64,000 bases of DNA. It comes from Streptomyces sp. TBY4. GTDB taxonomy: Bacteria; Actinomycetota; Actinomycetes; Streptomycetales; Streptomycetaceae. The stretch is from positions 1-64,000 of the forward strand of contig NZ_JANAVF010000018.1 in assembly GCF_024213195.1 (NCBI RefSeq). Direction: 5' to 3'. The position numbers and the translations under genes were made by a program. Shown in pieces: positions 7,863 to 15,925 of this stretch (position 1 is the first letter of the stretch; each line of letters starts with the position of its first letter). Below the pieces are notes generated by a model. The model saw only the letters and a program-made list of their open reading frames with translations. It searched no databases and was not told where the DNA came from.

Positions 7863-8171
7863 CTAGACGGCCATTCCGTAGACGATCGTGAAGAGGGTGC
7901 CCAGTGAGCCGATGATGAAGACGCCCGTCAGGCCGGCCACGATGAGGCCCTTGCCCTGTTCCGCGCTGAAGGTGTCGCGCAGTGCGGTGGCGCCGATGCG
8001 CTGCTTGGCCGCGCCCCAGATGGCGATGCCGAGGCAGAGCAGGATCGCGACGGCCATGACCACCTCGATCATGATCTTCGCTTCGTTGCCGAGACTGCCG
8101 AACGGCCCCCAATTCGGGGCGATTCCGCCGATGATGGTGGTGATGTCGCCCTTTTCGGCTGCCAGGATCAT
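7863..8171 (-). CDS. cmdF: Small VirB2/TrbC-like membrane protein (CmdF-like)
   Basis: 102 aa, first gene of the operon. Two strongly hydrophobic helices (KIMIEVVMAVAILLCLGIAI and GLIVAGLTGVFIIGSLGTLF) are joined by a short charged loop (KQRIGATALRDTFSAEQGK). Two helices with a polar loop is the shape of VirB2/TrbC-type pilins, though no long signal peptide is seen. The ATG at 8171 is preferred over an in-frame ATG at 8231 because GGTGAG lies close upstream and the extra residues look non-coding. A structural subunit role is inferred from size, topology and gene order. Confidence 0.7.
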   Translation of the reverse strand: MILAAEKGDITTIIGGIAPNWGPFGSLGNEAKIMIEVVMAVAILLCLGIAIWGAAKQRIGATALRDTFSAEQGKGLIVAGLTGVFIIGSLGTLFTIVYGMAV

Positions 8172-8587
8172 GTAACTCACCGCCCCTGTATGGGTAGTTC
8201 CGGTAGCCCGTGCCCGGACGGCAGGGGTCACGCTCTATCTTCCCTGATGAAACCGCCCTGGGATGTCGACTTGACTGCTCTCTTTACCCGATCTGTCGCC
8301 CCGGATGCCGTCCGTATGTCCTGACCTGGGGTCGGGCGGCGTGTGGGGGAAAGAACGTATGGTCACTCTGTGTATCACGAGGGGTGACCCCGGGCAACGA
8401 TTGCTGTTTCGGTGTGCTGGTGGTTCGGAGGGGCGCGCGCCGTTTGGCTCAACCGGTGGGGGTTCGTTCGACCATACCGATGATGTTTTCCGACATTCCG
8501 TCAGGTGAGGGGGGAGGGCTTTCCGTTGCGGGTGATGCTCCACGTGGACGGCGGTGATCGGCATGTGGACGCGAGGAGTGGTGACGG
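8172..8587 (+). other. Intergenic region between cmdF and the collagen-like gene
   Basis: About 416 nt separates two divergent genes and must carry both promoters. A 49-codon frame beginning ATGGTCACTCTG at 8359 is present but has poor coding character, so I do not call it. No repeat, RNA or clear operator is seen. GAGGAGTGGTGACGG just before 8588 is the ribosome binding site of the downstream gene. Confidence 0.5.
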
Positions 8588-9151
8588 ATGGGTGCTCTCG
8601 GCAGGGCGGCCTGGTGGGCCGGGGGGTTCGCGGTGCCGCTGGCGCTGGTGCTCACGGGGGTCTCGGCCCCGGTGGCGGGGGCGGCCGCCGTGGGGAGCGG
8701 TGCGTGTGTGTCCCCCGGGGCGGGTGGTGACGACCGGTCGGCGCCCGTGAGTGGGGGCGGCGGGTGTGCGGGGCCGCGTGGTCCGCAGGGGCCCAAGGGG
8801 GAGCGCGGGCCCAAGGGGGACCGGGGGCCGGCCGGGCCGTGCGTGGACATGGACTCGGTGAAGGCGCAGGGCAATCAGGAGCTCGGTGCCGCGCTGAGCC
8901 GGGGGAAGGCGTACATCGGGCGGCGGACCGTGGTGGGGACGACGGTCGGCGGGTACGTCTGGAAGGACCTGACCACGCCGGCGAATCCCGGCTTTCCGCG
9001 GGACGCGTGCGCGGTGACCATCACCTTCACCGGTCAGCGGGCCTACGTGAAGGTGCTGACGGCCGGCGGGGACGTGTCCGAGATCTTCTGCGACTACTCG
9101 GCGGCGGGCTTCGCGTGCCCGCTCGGCTGGCAGGCGGTCGTCAGGCCCTGA
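8588..9151 (+). CDS. Secreted collagen-like Gly-X-Y repeat protein
   Basis: 187 aa. A signal peptide (hydrophobic core about 9-28, cleavage near APVAGAAA) is followed by a Gly/Ser region and a short collagen tract of eight consecutive Gly-X-Y triplets, GPR GPQ GPK GER GPK GDR GPA GP, bounded by one Cys on each side (GGGGCAG and GPCVDM). The C-terminal ~100 residues form a globular domain with two more Cys near the end (IFCDYS, FACPLGW). Pro/Lys/Glu/Asp at X-Y sites is typical of bacterial triple helices without hydroxyproline. It is probably extracellular and trimeric; function unknown. Confidence 0.8.
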   Translation: MGALGRAAWWAGGFAVPLALVLTGVSAPVAGAAAVGSGACVSPGAGGDDRSAPVSGGGGCAGPRGPQGPKGERGPKGDRGPAGPCVDMDSVKAQGNQELGAALSRGKAYIGRRTVVGTTVGGYVWKDLTTPANPGFPRDACAVTITFTGQRAYVKVLTAGGDVSEIFCDYSAAGFACPLGWQAVVRP

Positions 9152-9231
9152 CGGCCGGCTTCCCGGCCGGCTTCCCCGCCGGTGCCGCGCCCGGGGCACG
9201 AGCCGGGCGCGGTACCCGCGGGGTGTCCGGG

Positions 9232-9519
9232 CTACGGGACGAGGATGTTCGAGGTGAACGGGGCGAAGCGGGTGTCGCCGGGGTGGATGATGCCGACGAC
9301 CAGTCCGGTGCACCAGCGGCCGCTGGTGATGAAGACGGGGTTGTCGGTGTGGTTGGAGACCGCGGCGGGGCCGCTGTGCAGGATGCAGCCGGACGGTTCG
9401 TGGATCGTGTGGCCGTTGATGACCAGCTCTCCCGACGATGCGTGCGCCGAGCCGCCGAGGCCGAGGACGAGGGTGGCGGCGGCCGCGAGGGTGCCGAGGG
9501 TCTTGGTCAGTCGTCGCAT
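9232..9519 (-). CDS. Small secreted protein, unknown function
   Basis: 95 aa. A clear signal peptide (MRRLTKTLGTLAAAATLVLG, cleavage after AHA at about 26) precedes a mature domain of about 69 residues with two Cys (PSGCILHSG and GRWCTGLVV) that may form one disulfide. GGAGGTTCTCCCCGC upstream of the ATG contains a good ribosome binding site. The reading frame continues far upstream, but that part overlaps the pentapeptide gene in another frame. I do not recognise the family. It lies next to the divergent collagen-like gene, which is also secreted. Confidence 0.72.
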   Translation of the reverse strand: MRRLTKTLGTLAAAATLVLGLGGSAHASSGELVINGHTIHEPSGCILHSGPAAVSNHTDNPVFITSGRWCTGLVVGIIHPGDTRFAPFTSNILVP

Positions 9520-9692
9520 GCGGGGAGAACCTCCAGTGGGATCGCCTGGTGACGATCGTCTTCCGGTTGCGTGGCTCACCGTATGGAGTTGAGTGCGCAG
9601 GGTCACGCCCGGTGGGGGGCGTGTGGATGCGCGAGGGGCGCACAGGTGTCCGGGTGTGCGCCGTTGTGGTGGGGGAGGCCCGGGGGGCGGCT

Positions 9693-10538
9693 CTACGGGA
9701 GCCAGTGCGCGGGGCGGGTCAGGGAGGGCGGGATGCGGGTCGCGGCGTTGCCGCGGGCGGCGTTCAGCTGGGGCTGCGTGAGGAAGAGGGCATCGCGGAG
9801 GTCGGCGTCGCGCAGGTCGGTGTCCCGGAAGTCCGCGCCGATCAGGTCGGCCGTGCGCAGGTCGGCGCCGCGGAGGTCGGCGGCGATCAGGTAGGCGCCG
9901 CGGAGGCTGGCGCCGCGCAGGTCCGCGCCGGGGAGGCGGGCGCCCATGAGGTCGGCGCCGCGGTGGTCCTTCTTGCGGCCCGCCACCTTGGCCCGTACGA
10001 GCTCGCTGGCCTGGAGGAGGAGGGTGTTCACCCGCTCGCGCAGCGGGGTGATGTCGAACTCCGCCAGGTCCTGCGGGCTCGCCCCGGTCCACCGGGTGGT
10101 GTCGGCCAGGGCGGCGTCCAGCTCGGTGCGGAGCGGGCGGGCGGCCGGGAGGGTACGGGCCTCGGCGAGGTAGGCGAGCAGTTCGTGCAGGCTCCGCATC
10201 ACCGGGAAGACCGCGAACATCGGGCCGGCGGTGGCGGGGTGGGAGCGCCAGTCGCGGCCGCCGAAGGTGACCTGGGAGACCTGCTGGCCGGCGCCGAAGC
10301 AGTCGAAGACGGTGCAGCCCTGGAAGCCCTTGTCGCGCAGCCCGGTGTGGATGCCGCAGCGGAAGTCCTGCCGGAGGTTCTTGCAGGGGGTGCCGGCGGG
10401 CTTGTTCACGGCGAAGTCGGTGGACTTGGCGAAGGGGAGGGCGACGCAGCAGAGCGCGAAGCAGTTGGCGCAGTCCGCCTTCAGGAGGGGGAGCGGAGCG
10501 GCGGGACCGGTGGGGGCGGCAGGCGGAGGCTTGGGCAC
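9693..10538 (-). CDS. Pentapeptide-repeat protein with N-terminal cysteine cluster
   Basis: 281 aa. The N-terminal third is rich in Cys (ADCANCFALCCVALPF, then CKNL, CGIH, GCTVFDC), resembling the metal-binding Cys cluster of YkgJ-like proteins. The middle is helical. The C-terminal third is a pentapeptide-repeat right-handed helix with about twelve A(D/N)LRx-type repeats (GADLMGARLPGADLRGASLR). The domain pairing suggests a metal-bound module presented by a beta-helix; the role is unknown. It is cytosolic, having no signal peptide. The gene stands alone, divergent from the LysE gene. Confidence 0.82.
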   Translation of the reverse strand: MPKPPPAAPTGPAAPLPLLKADCANCFALCCVALPFAKSTDFAVNKPAGTPCKNLRQDFRCGIHTGLRDKGFQGCTVFDCFGAGQQVSQVTFGGRDWRSHPATAGPMFAVFPVMRSLHELLAYLAEARTLPAARPLRTELDAALADTTRWTGASPQDLAEFDITPLRERVNTLLLQASELVRAKVAGRKKDHRGADLMGARLPGADLRGASLRGAYLIAADLRGADLRTADLIGADFRDTDLRDADLRDALFLTQPQLNAARGNAATRIPPSLTRPAHWLP

Positions 10539-10648
10539 GTCCCCATTGTCTCCCCGTGGGGGAGTTGGGCGGTCGCCGGGTGTGCGGGAGGGGCCCGGGT
10601 CGCGGAAAGGCCTTGATCGTCGTGGGAGGGTCCGGGGAGCATCGCCGT

Positions 10649-11257
10649 ATGACCGAAGTGATCGCAGTAGCCGTCATCACCTTCCTCGCCGTCATCAGTC
10701 CCGGCGCGGATTTCGCCATGGTCGTGCGCAACAGCTACCTCTACGGGCGGCCCACCGGCCTGTTCGCGGCCGCCGGGGTCGCGGCCGGGGTGCTGGTCCA
10801 CGTCTCCTACACGATGCTCGGGGTCGGGCTGCTGATCGCCTCCTCCGCCGAACTGTTCACGGTGATCAAGCTCGCGGGCGCCGCGTACCTGGTGTGGATC
10901 GGGATACGGACCTTCCGGGCGCGGGCCGAGGTGGCCGTGGACCTGGAGGAGAAGGGCGGGCTGACGCCGTTCGGGGCGCTGCGCAGCGGCTTCCTGACCA
11001 ACGTGCTCAACCCGAAGACCACGCTGTTCGTCGTGTCCACCTTCACGCAGGTGGTCGGGCCGGGGACCCCGGTGTGGCAGCAGGCCGGGTACGGGCTCTT
11101 CATGTCGGCGGCCCACCTGGGGTGGTTCGGGGCGGTCGCGCTGTTCTTCTCCAACTCCCGGCTGCGCGACCGGATGCTGAAGGCGCAGAAGGCGCTGAAC
11201 CGGGCCATCGGGTCGGTCCTGGTGGGGCTCGGGGTGGGGCTGGGCTTCGCCCGCTGA
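10649..11257 (+). CDS. LysE/RhtB-family amino-acid exporter
   Basis: 202 aa, about five or six membrane helices, typical size for the LysE/RhtB family that exports amino acids or related small molecules. Family hallmarks are the N-terminal PGADFAMVVRN segment (consensus PGP-x-x), the Gly-rich helix 2 and FLTNVLNPKTTLFVVSTF (consensus NP-K-x-x-x-F). ATG at 10649 follows GGGGAGCATCGCCGT. Substrate cannot be assigned. No regulator is adjacent; the next gene begins 71 nt downstream with its own leaderless-type promoter. Confidence 0.88.
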   Translation: MTEVIAVAVITFLAVISPGADFAMVVRNSYLYGRPTGLFAAAGVAAGVLVHVSYTMLGVGLLIASSAELFTVIKLAGAAYLVWIGIRTFRARAEVAVDLEEKGGLTPFGALRSGFLTNVLNPKTTLFVVSTFTQVVGPGTPVWQQAGYGLFMSAAHLGWFGAVALFFSNSRLRDRMLKAQKALNRAIGSVLVGLGVGLGFAR

Positions 11258-11315
11258 GGGCTCGGGCTGCGCCCGGGGCCCGGGGTGGGTCTGGTGGTTG
11301 CGGATTACCAGTCGG

Positions 11316-11321
11316 TAGCGT
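11316..11321 (+). promoter_or_regulatory. -10 hexamer TAGCGT, leaderless thioesterase start
   Basis: TAGCGT (TAnnnT) lies 7 nt before the ATG at 11329 with no Shine-Dalgarno between. This is the usual geometry of Streptomyces leaderless transcripts. Confidence 0.5.
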
Positions 11322-11328
11322 GGCGGCC

Positions 11329-12153
11329 ATGGGTGTCGGGAGCGGTGTCGAGGGTGGCGTCAGCGAGGTCGAGGCGTTCTACGAGCGGGTCGGCGAGGGG
11401 CGGTTCCTGGCCAGTGGCTACACGCGCGGGCCGTGGGATCCCGGGTCCCAGCACGCCGGACCGCCGGCCGCGCTGCTCGGGCGGGCGATCGAGGAACGGC
11501 CGGGCGGGCGGGCCGACATGCGGATCGCCCGGATCACGTACGAGATCCTGCGCCCGGTGCCGATCGGCCCGCTGGAGCTGACCACCGCCGTGCTGCGGGC
11601 CGGCCGCGGGACCGAGGTGGTGGAGGCCGCTCTGGCCCCGGCCGGGGGCGCGCCCGTGATGCTGGCGCGGGCTCTGCGGATCCGGGTGGCTGAGGACTCC
11701 GTACCGTCCGTCGTGTCCGGGCCGGAGCTGCCGCCGCCCGGGGAGGTGGGGCCGGCGCCGTTCTTCCCGGTGCCGTGGGAGCAGGGCTACCACTCGGCGG
11801 TGGAGACCCGCTTCACGCGGGGCGCGTTCGTCGAACTGGGTCCCGGGACCTGCTGGATGCGGATGAGGGTGCCGCTCGTAGCCGGGGAGGAGCCCCGCCC
11901 GCTGGACCGGGTGCTGGTCGCGGCGGACTCGGGCAACGGCATCAGCGCCGCCGTGGACTTCGGGCGGTACCTCTTCGTCAACGGGGACCTCACCGTGCAC
12001 CTGCACCGCCATCCGGTCGGCGAATGGGTGTGCGTGGAGGCCCGTACGAGCGTGGACGCGGCGGGGATCGGGCTGGCGGACGCGCGGCTGCACGACGAGA
12101 AGGGCGCGATCGGGCGGAGCGCGCAGAGCCTGTTCGTGGCTCCGAGGGGGTAG
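11329..12153 (+). CDS. TesB-like acyl-CoA thioesterase family protein
   Basis: 274 aa, double hot-dog (4HBT_3/TesB-like) layout. The first half has GPWDPGSQHAGPPAALLGRA, whose H-A-GPPAALL core is the N-terminal hot-dog signature, then RITYEILRPVPIG and LARALRIRV. The second half has VLVAADSGNGISAAVDF and NGDLTVHLHRHPVGEWVCVE, matching the second hot dog and the R/H-x-P-x-GEW block. It probably hydrolyses acyl-CoA in the cytosol. Start: ATG at 11329, leaderless. It is followed by a 157-nt gap and the cell-wall hydrolase gene. Confidence 0.82.
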   Translation: MGVGSGVEGGVSEVEAFYERVGEGRFLASGYTRGPWDPGSQHAGPPAALLGRAIEERPGGRADMRIARITYEILRPVPIGPLELTTAVLRAGRGTEVVEAALAPAGGAPVMLARALRIRVAEDSVPSVVSGPELPPPGEVGPAPFFPVPWEQGYHSAVETRFTRGAFVELGPGTCWMRMRVPLVAGEEPRPLDRVLVAADSGNGISAAVDFGRYLFVNGDLTVHLHRHPVGEWVCVEARTSVDAAGIGLADARLHDEKGAIGRSAQSLFVAPRG

Positions 12154-12310
12154 GAGCCCACCGGCGGGACAAGTACTTCGTATCGTCGTACGAGTTCATC
12201 CGTCCGCCGGGGCTTGTGCTCCAAGTGCCGCGGCCGCGGCGGTTCCTGTGCCGCTTCCCCGGCGGGATGATTCGACACGGGGTGGCACAAGCGCCGGGAA
12301 AGGCCGTTCG

Positions 12311-13348
12311 ATGGGGGAAGGTTGGCGGGTGCGCAGACTCTGGGTGATCGGTGGAATCAGCTTCGGGGCGTGCCTGTGCTTCCTCGCCCTGCTCGTGGTC
12401 GGTACCTACTCGGCGGCCGCCGGCATCGCGACCGGCGCCGGCGGCCGGGCCGGAGGGCTCGCGAAGGGGGCCGTGCCGGGGAAGTACCAGTCCCTCGTGC
12501 AGAAGTGGGGCAACCTCTGTCCGACGCTCACCCCGGCGGTGCTCGCCGCCCAGCTCTACTCGGAGAGCGGCTGGAACCCGGGTGCGGTGAGTCCGGCGGA
12601 CGCGCGGGGCATCGCGCAGTTCATCCCGGGGACCTGGGCGACGCAGGGGATCGACGGGGACGGCGACGGCGACCGTGACATCTGGGACCCGAACGACGCG
12701 ATCCCGTCGGCGGCTTCGTACGACTGCGTGCTGGCGCGGCAGGTGGGCAAGGTGGCCGGGGACCCGGTCAAGAACATGCTGGCCGCCTACAACGCCGGCC
12801 CGGGCGCGGTGCAGAAGTACGGGGGCGTCCCGCCGTACCGGGAGACCCAGGGGTACGTGAAGACCATCACGACCCTGGCCAAGAGCTTCGAGGCTCCCGT
12901 CGGACGGGTGGCGCCCTCCCAGCAGGCGGCCGGGGCCATCTACTTCGCGCAGAAGCAGCTGGGCACCCCGTACCTGTGGGGCGGGAACGGCACGCCCGAG
13001 CAGGGCGGGCGGTTCGACTGCTCGGGGCTGACCAAGGCCGCGTACGAGTCGGTGGGGGTCGATCTGCCGCGCGTGGCGAACGACCAGTACAACGCCGGTC
13101 CGCATCCCTCGCGCGCGGAACTGCTCCCGGGTGACCTGGTGTTCTTCTCCGACGATCTGACGAACTCGCGGGAGATCCGGCACGTCGGGCTCTACGTGGG
13201 CGGCGGATACATGATCAACGCCCCGTTCACCGGAGCCGTGATCCGCTTCGACAAGATCGACACGCCCGACTACTTCGGCGCGACGCGCGTGACGAAGGAC
13301 GGCGCGGAGGCGTTGCCCCGGCGCGAGGGCGTCGGCAACACAGCGTGA
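12311..13348 (+). CDS. Lytic transglycosylase (SLT) and NlpC/P60 peptidoglycan hydrolase
   Basis: 345 aa, bifunctional cell-wall hydrolase. An N-terminal membrane anchor (LWVIGGISFGACLCFLALLV) is followed by an SLT lysozyme-like domain with the catalytic Glu in AAQLYSESGWNPGAVSP and the AYNAGPGAVQKYGG motif. A C-terminal NlpC/P60 domain has Cys in RFDCSGLTKAAY and His in IRHVGLYVGGG. It would cleave both glycan and peptide bonds outside the membrane. Start is uncertain: ATG 12311 (AAAGG 7 nt upstream) or in-frame GTG 12329 (GAAGG 7 nt upstream). By order it corresponds to SCO4132. Confidence 0.9.
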   Translation: MGEGWRVRRLWVIGGISFGACLCFLALLVVGTYSAAAGIATGAGGRAGGLAKGAVPGKYQSLVQKWGNLCPTLTPAVLAAQLYSESGWNPGAVSPADARGIAQFIPGTWATQGIDGDGDGDRDIWDPNDAIPSAASYDCVLARQVGKVAGDPVKNMLAAYNAGPGAVQKYGGVPPYRETQGYVKTITTLAKSFEAPVGRVAPSQQAAGAIYFAQKQLGTPYLWGGNGTPEQGGRFDCSGLTKAAYESVGVDLPRVANDQYNAGPHPSRAELLPGDLVFFSDDLTNSREIRHVGLYVGGGYMINAPFTGAVIRFDKIDTPDYFGATRVTKDGAEALPRREGVGNTA

Positions 13349-13561
13349 AGCGAAGGCCCTGAGCTGCAACGATGAGTCACTCTTCGATAACGTTGGGGTG
13401 ATCATTCGGTGGAGAGTGGAACGTAGCCGCCAGAACGGGCGTTCCATGGTCACTGGGGGCAGGACGAGCGGAAGCGCCGGATTGATCACCGGGGGGCGAA
13501 GGGCCGCACACAGGCGTGGGGCCGTACGGGTACCAAGGCAAGGGCAAGGGGCCGCATCACC

Positions 13562-14275
13562 ATGGCTGGACTCACAACAGGTGGGCCGAACGTGGATGTA
13601 AGCCTGCTGTACGAGATCAACGGACTGGCGCGGCGAGCCCCGGACTGGCTGGACCGCACGGTCGCCGTCCTCGGCGAGTACGGGATCCCGCTGGCCCTCG
13701 TCCTCCTGGTGCTGTGGTGCTGGCGCGGGGCGCGCCGGCAGGACGAGTCCGCCGCCGTCGAGACCTTCACCGCGCTCGTGTGGGCCCCGCTCGCCGCCGG
13801 GGCGGCGCTCCTCCTCAACGTTCCGCTGCGGGAGTTCGTGGGCCGGCCGCGGCCCGCGGCGCAGCACGGCGGGCTGGAGGTGCAGGAGTCCGGCACCGGG
13901 ATCGGCCAGAGCGCTTTCTCGTTCGTCAGCGACCACACGACGCTCGTGATGGCCCTCGGCGTCGGGCTGTTCGTCGCGCACCGCAGGCTCGGTTCCATCG
14001 GGATCGGGCTGGCGCTGCTGGAGGGGTTCACGCGGGTCTACACGGGCCGGCACTATCCGACCGACGTCATCGGCGGGCTCGCCCTGGGCACCGCGGTGGT
14101 GCTGCTGCTCGCGCCGGTCGCGATGGCGCTGCTGACCCCGCTGGTCCGGGCGGTGGCCCGCTCCCCGCGCCTGGGCGTGCTGGTGCGGGCGGGCGACCGG
14201 GTGGTGGCCCGCCCGGTGGGCCTCGCGGCGACGGAGCCGGCGGGGCGCGGGCACGAGAGCGACCTCGCCGCCTGA
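13562..14275 (+). CDS. PAP2-family membrane phosphatase
   Basis: 237 aa, four to six membrane helices. The phosphatidic acid phosphatase 2 signature is present in three parts: REFVGRPRP (motif 1), FSFVSDHTT (motif 2, SDH in place of the common SGH) and RVYTGRHYPTDVIGG (motif 3, with catalytic His and Asp). It probably dephosphorylates undecaprenyl pyrophosphate or another lipid phosphate at the outer membrane face. ATG at 13562 is taken; an in-frame GTG (VDVSLLY) 30 nt downstream is possible. The 213 nt upstream carry no gene that I can support. Confidence 0.88.
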   Translation: MAGLTTGGPNVDVSLLYEINGLARRAPDWLDRTVAVLGEYGIPLALVLLVLWCWRGARRQDESAAVETFTALVWAPLAAGAALLLNVPLREFVGRPRPAAQHGGLEVQESGTGIGQSAFSFVSDHTTLVMALGVGLFVAHRRLGSIGIGLALLEGFTRVYTGRHYPTDVIGGLALGTAVVLLLAPVAMALLTPLVRAVARSPRLGVLVRAGDRVVARPVGLAATEPAGRGHESDLAA

Positions 14276-14306
14276 GCCGGTGATGCTCCCGGCGGTGCCC
14301 GGAGCG

Positions 14307-14423
14307 TCAGCCCATGCGGTACGAGTCCCAGAGGGTCAGCACCACGGCCGCCAGCAGGCACAGCGCCGCGGCCCCGAAACAGACGCGGACCGCGGCCGGG
14401 CGGGAACGCGGGGGCGGGGTCAC
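14307..14423 (-). CDS. 38-aa single-helix membrane protein, coupled to its upstream gene
   Basis: A GTG start overlaps the stop of the preceding gene as GTGA at 14420-14423. The product is VTPPPRSRPAAV followed by one membrane helix (CFGAAALCLLAAVVLTLW) and DSYRMG. The stop/start overlap argues for translational coupling and for a real small protein. I recognise no family. Function is unknown, perhaps a partner of the 77-aa membrane protein encoded just upstream. Confidence 0.5.
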   Translation of the reverse strand: MTPPPRSRPAAVRVCFGAAALCLLAAVVLTLWDSYRMG

Positions 14424-14653
14424 GGATCGCCGCCGGGGTCCGTGCCGTCCGCCTCCGCCTCGGAGCGCCGGTAGCGGGAGCGCAGCCACAGGCCGGTCGC
14501 GGTGGCCGCGGTGGCGGTGACGCCGATGGCCAGGGCGACGTCCCCGGGGCCGTCGGCCGTGCCCACGGGGCTTGCCCGGGCCGGGGCGGCGGGGCCGAGC
14601 GCGATCAGCAGGGCCCAGAGGAGGGCGGCGAGTCGTGGCGCGGGTCCGGGCAT
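14420..14653 (-). CDS. Small membrane/secreted protein, unknown function
   Basis: 77 aa. An N-terminal signal-like helix (LAALLWALLIALGPAAPARA) and a second helix (VALAIGVTATAATATGLWL) are followed by a basic stop-transfer RSRYRR and an acidic tail (EAEADGTDPGGDP). The type is common but uncharacterised in Streptomyces. The start at 14653 has only a weak ribosome binding site. Its stop overlaps the GTG of the following 38-aa gene. The two convergent neighbours (PAP2 and a lipoprotein) give no clue to role. Confidence 0.6.
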   Translation of the reverse strand: MPGPAPRLAALLWALLIALGPAAPARASPVGTADGPGDVALAIGVTATAATATGLWLRSRYRRSEAEADGTDPGGDP

Positions 14654-14717
14654 GAGTCAAGGGCAACCGCTCCCGGGCGCGTCGGCCAGCCGGGCCGTCC
14701 GTTCGGGCGATCCCGGG

Positions 14718-14939
14718 CTACTGCGGGGCGTGGCCGGTGGCGTCCTTGCGGGCCAGGTCGCGGGAGCGGCGGGCGGGGCCGCGCCAGCCGCACGTACAGG
14801 CGGCCAGGCTGAACGAGCCCCGCTCGGAGGTGCTCGTGACGTGATCGGTGGACGGGGTCGGCGCCGGGCCCGATGGGTCTCGGGGCAGCGGCACTGCGGC
14901 AAGCGGAGGGACGAGGGTCGCTTCGGTGTGCGGTTCCAC
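14718..14939 (-). CDS. Small conserved-looking protein with CxCGW motif
   Basis: 73 aa. GTG at 14939, directly preceded by GGTGGA. The product is Pro-rich at first, then ERGSFSLAACTCGWRGPARR and a Lys/Arg tail. The C-x-CGW-x-G element resembles half of a small zinc-binding knuckle seen in short actinobacterial proteins. The frame extends upstream without stop, but the Pro/Arg-rich extension looks non-coding. No function is assigned; moderate confidence that it is expressed. Confidence 0.5.
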   Translation of the reverse strand: MEPHTEATLVPPLAAVPLPRDPSGPAPTPSTDHVTSTSERGSFSLAACTCGWRGPARRSRDLARKDATGHAPQ

Positions 14940-15085
14940 TCCACCAAGGTACCGGGCCGGGGGCTGGCGGGGCACTGGCCCGGCGCACGGAGGGCGCGGC
15001 CGTGACGGGAGGCCCGGGACCTCGTTAAGCGGAGCGGGTGGGGGCCTCGGGAAAACAGCTGTCACGCGTTGGGGGTTGGCAGGCG

Positions 15086-15925
15086 ATGGTGGTGCACCAG
15101 CACAGGCGGAGGCGGGGTCGCGCGGATCGGGCTGCGGTCGCGGTCGGCCTGGCCCTGACGGTGGCGGCGTTGAGCGGGTGCGGCGGCGACGCCGTCGCGG
15201 GCGACGACGCCCGGCCCGCCGGGGACCCGTTGGCGACGGTCCGCGCGGCCCCCGACGCGCTCGCCGGGACCGGGAGCGCGCAGGCCCGTACCGCCATGGA
15301 GATGGCGACGGGCGGCACCCGGGTCACGATCCGGGGCGAGGGCGGGGTCGACTTCAGGAACCGGATGGCGCAGCTGCTGGTCATGCTCCCCGACGACGCC
15401 AAGGGCAAGGCCGAGCACCGGCCGATCACCGAGCTGCTGGTGCCCGGGGCGCTCTACATGAAGAACCGGGGCGCGGGCGTCCCCGAGGACAAGTGGGTGC
15501 GCGTCGACACGACCGCCCTCGCCGACGGGAACCTCGTCACCGGCGGGGCCACCGATCCGATGGCCGCGGCCGAGCTGCTGCGCGGGGCGCAGGAGGTGAC
15601 GTACGTGGGCGAGACCGAGGTGGGCGGGACCAAGGTGCGGCACTACCGGGGCACGACCGACATCGCGCGGGCGGCGGCGCAGGCCTCACCGGCGGTGAAG
15701 GGGGCGCTGGAGGCGGCGGCGAAAGGGTTCAGCAAGGACGCGGTGCCGTTCGACGCCTATCTCGACTCCGCGGGCCTGCTGCGGAAGGTCCGGCACCGTT
15801 TCACCTACGTCAACAATGGCGTGATCGATGTGTCCTCCACCACGCTGCTCTACGGCTTCGGGACCCCGGTCGCCGTCGTGCTGCCGCCCGAAGGGGACAT
15901 TTACGCCGGGAAGATCGCCGATTAG
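15086..15925 (+). CDS. Secreted lipoprotein, LolA/LppX-like
   Basis: 279 aa. A lipoprotein signal peptide (RRRRGRADRAAVAVGLALTV) ends at the lipobox LSGC, so the mature protein is anchored outside the membrane. The mature part has the LppX/LprG-like pattern: ARTAMEMATGG, MAQLLVMLPDDAKGK, GALYMKN, DKWVRVD, VRHYRGTTDIAR, FDAYLDSAGLLRKVRHRF. That is the half-barrel fold used for lipid carriage. The ATG at 15086 places the Arg-rich n-region first. Convergent with the 73-aa gene upstream. A lipid-binding role is inferred from the pattern only. Confidence 0.8.
   Translation: MVVHQHRRRRGRADRAAVAVGLALTVAALSGCGGDAVAGDDARPAGDPLATVRAAPDALAGTGSAQARTAMEMATGGTRVTIRGEGGVDFRNRMAQLLVMLPDDAKGKAEHRPITELLVPGALYMKNRGAGVPEDKWVRVDTTALADGNLVTGGATDPMAAAELLRGAQEVTYVGETEVGGTKVRHYRGTTDIARAAAQASPAVKGALEAAAKGFSKDAVPFDAYLDSAGLLRKVRHRFTYVNNGVIDVSSTTLLYGFGTPVAVVLPPEGDIYAGKIAD

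Noticed and set aside
8359..8508. 49-codon plus-strand frame in the cmdF upstream gap
   Set aside because: It has a passable purine run upstream but poor codon bias and no recognisable motif. Left uncalled.
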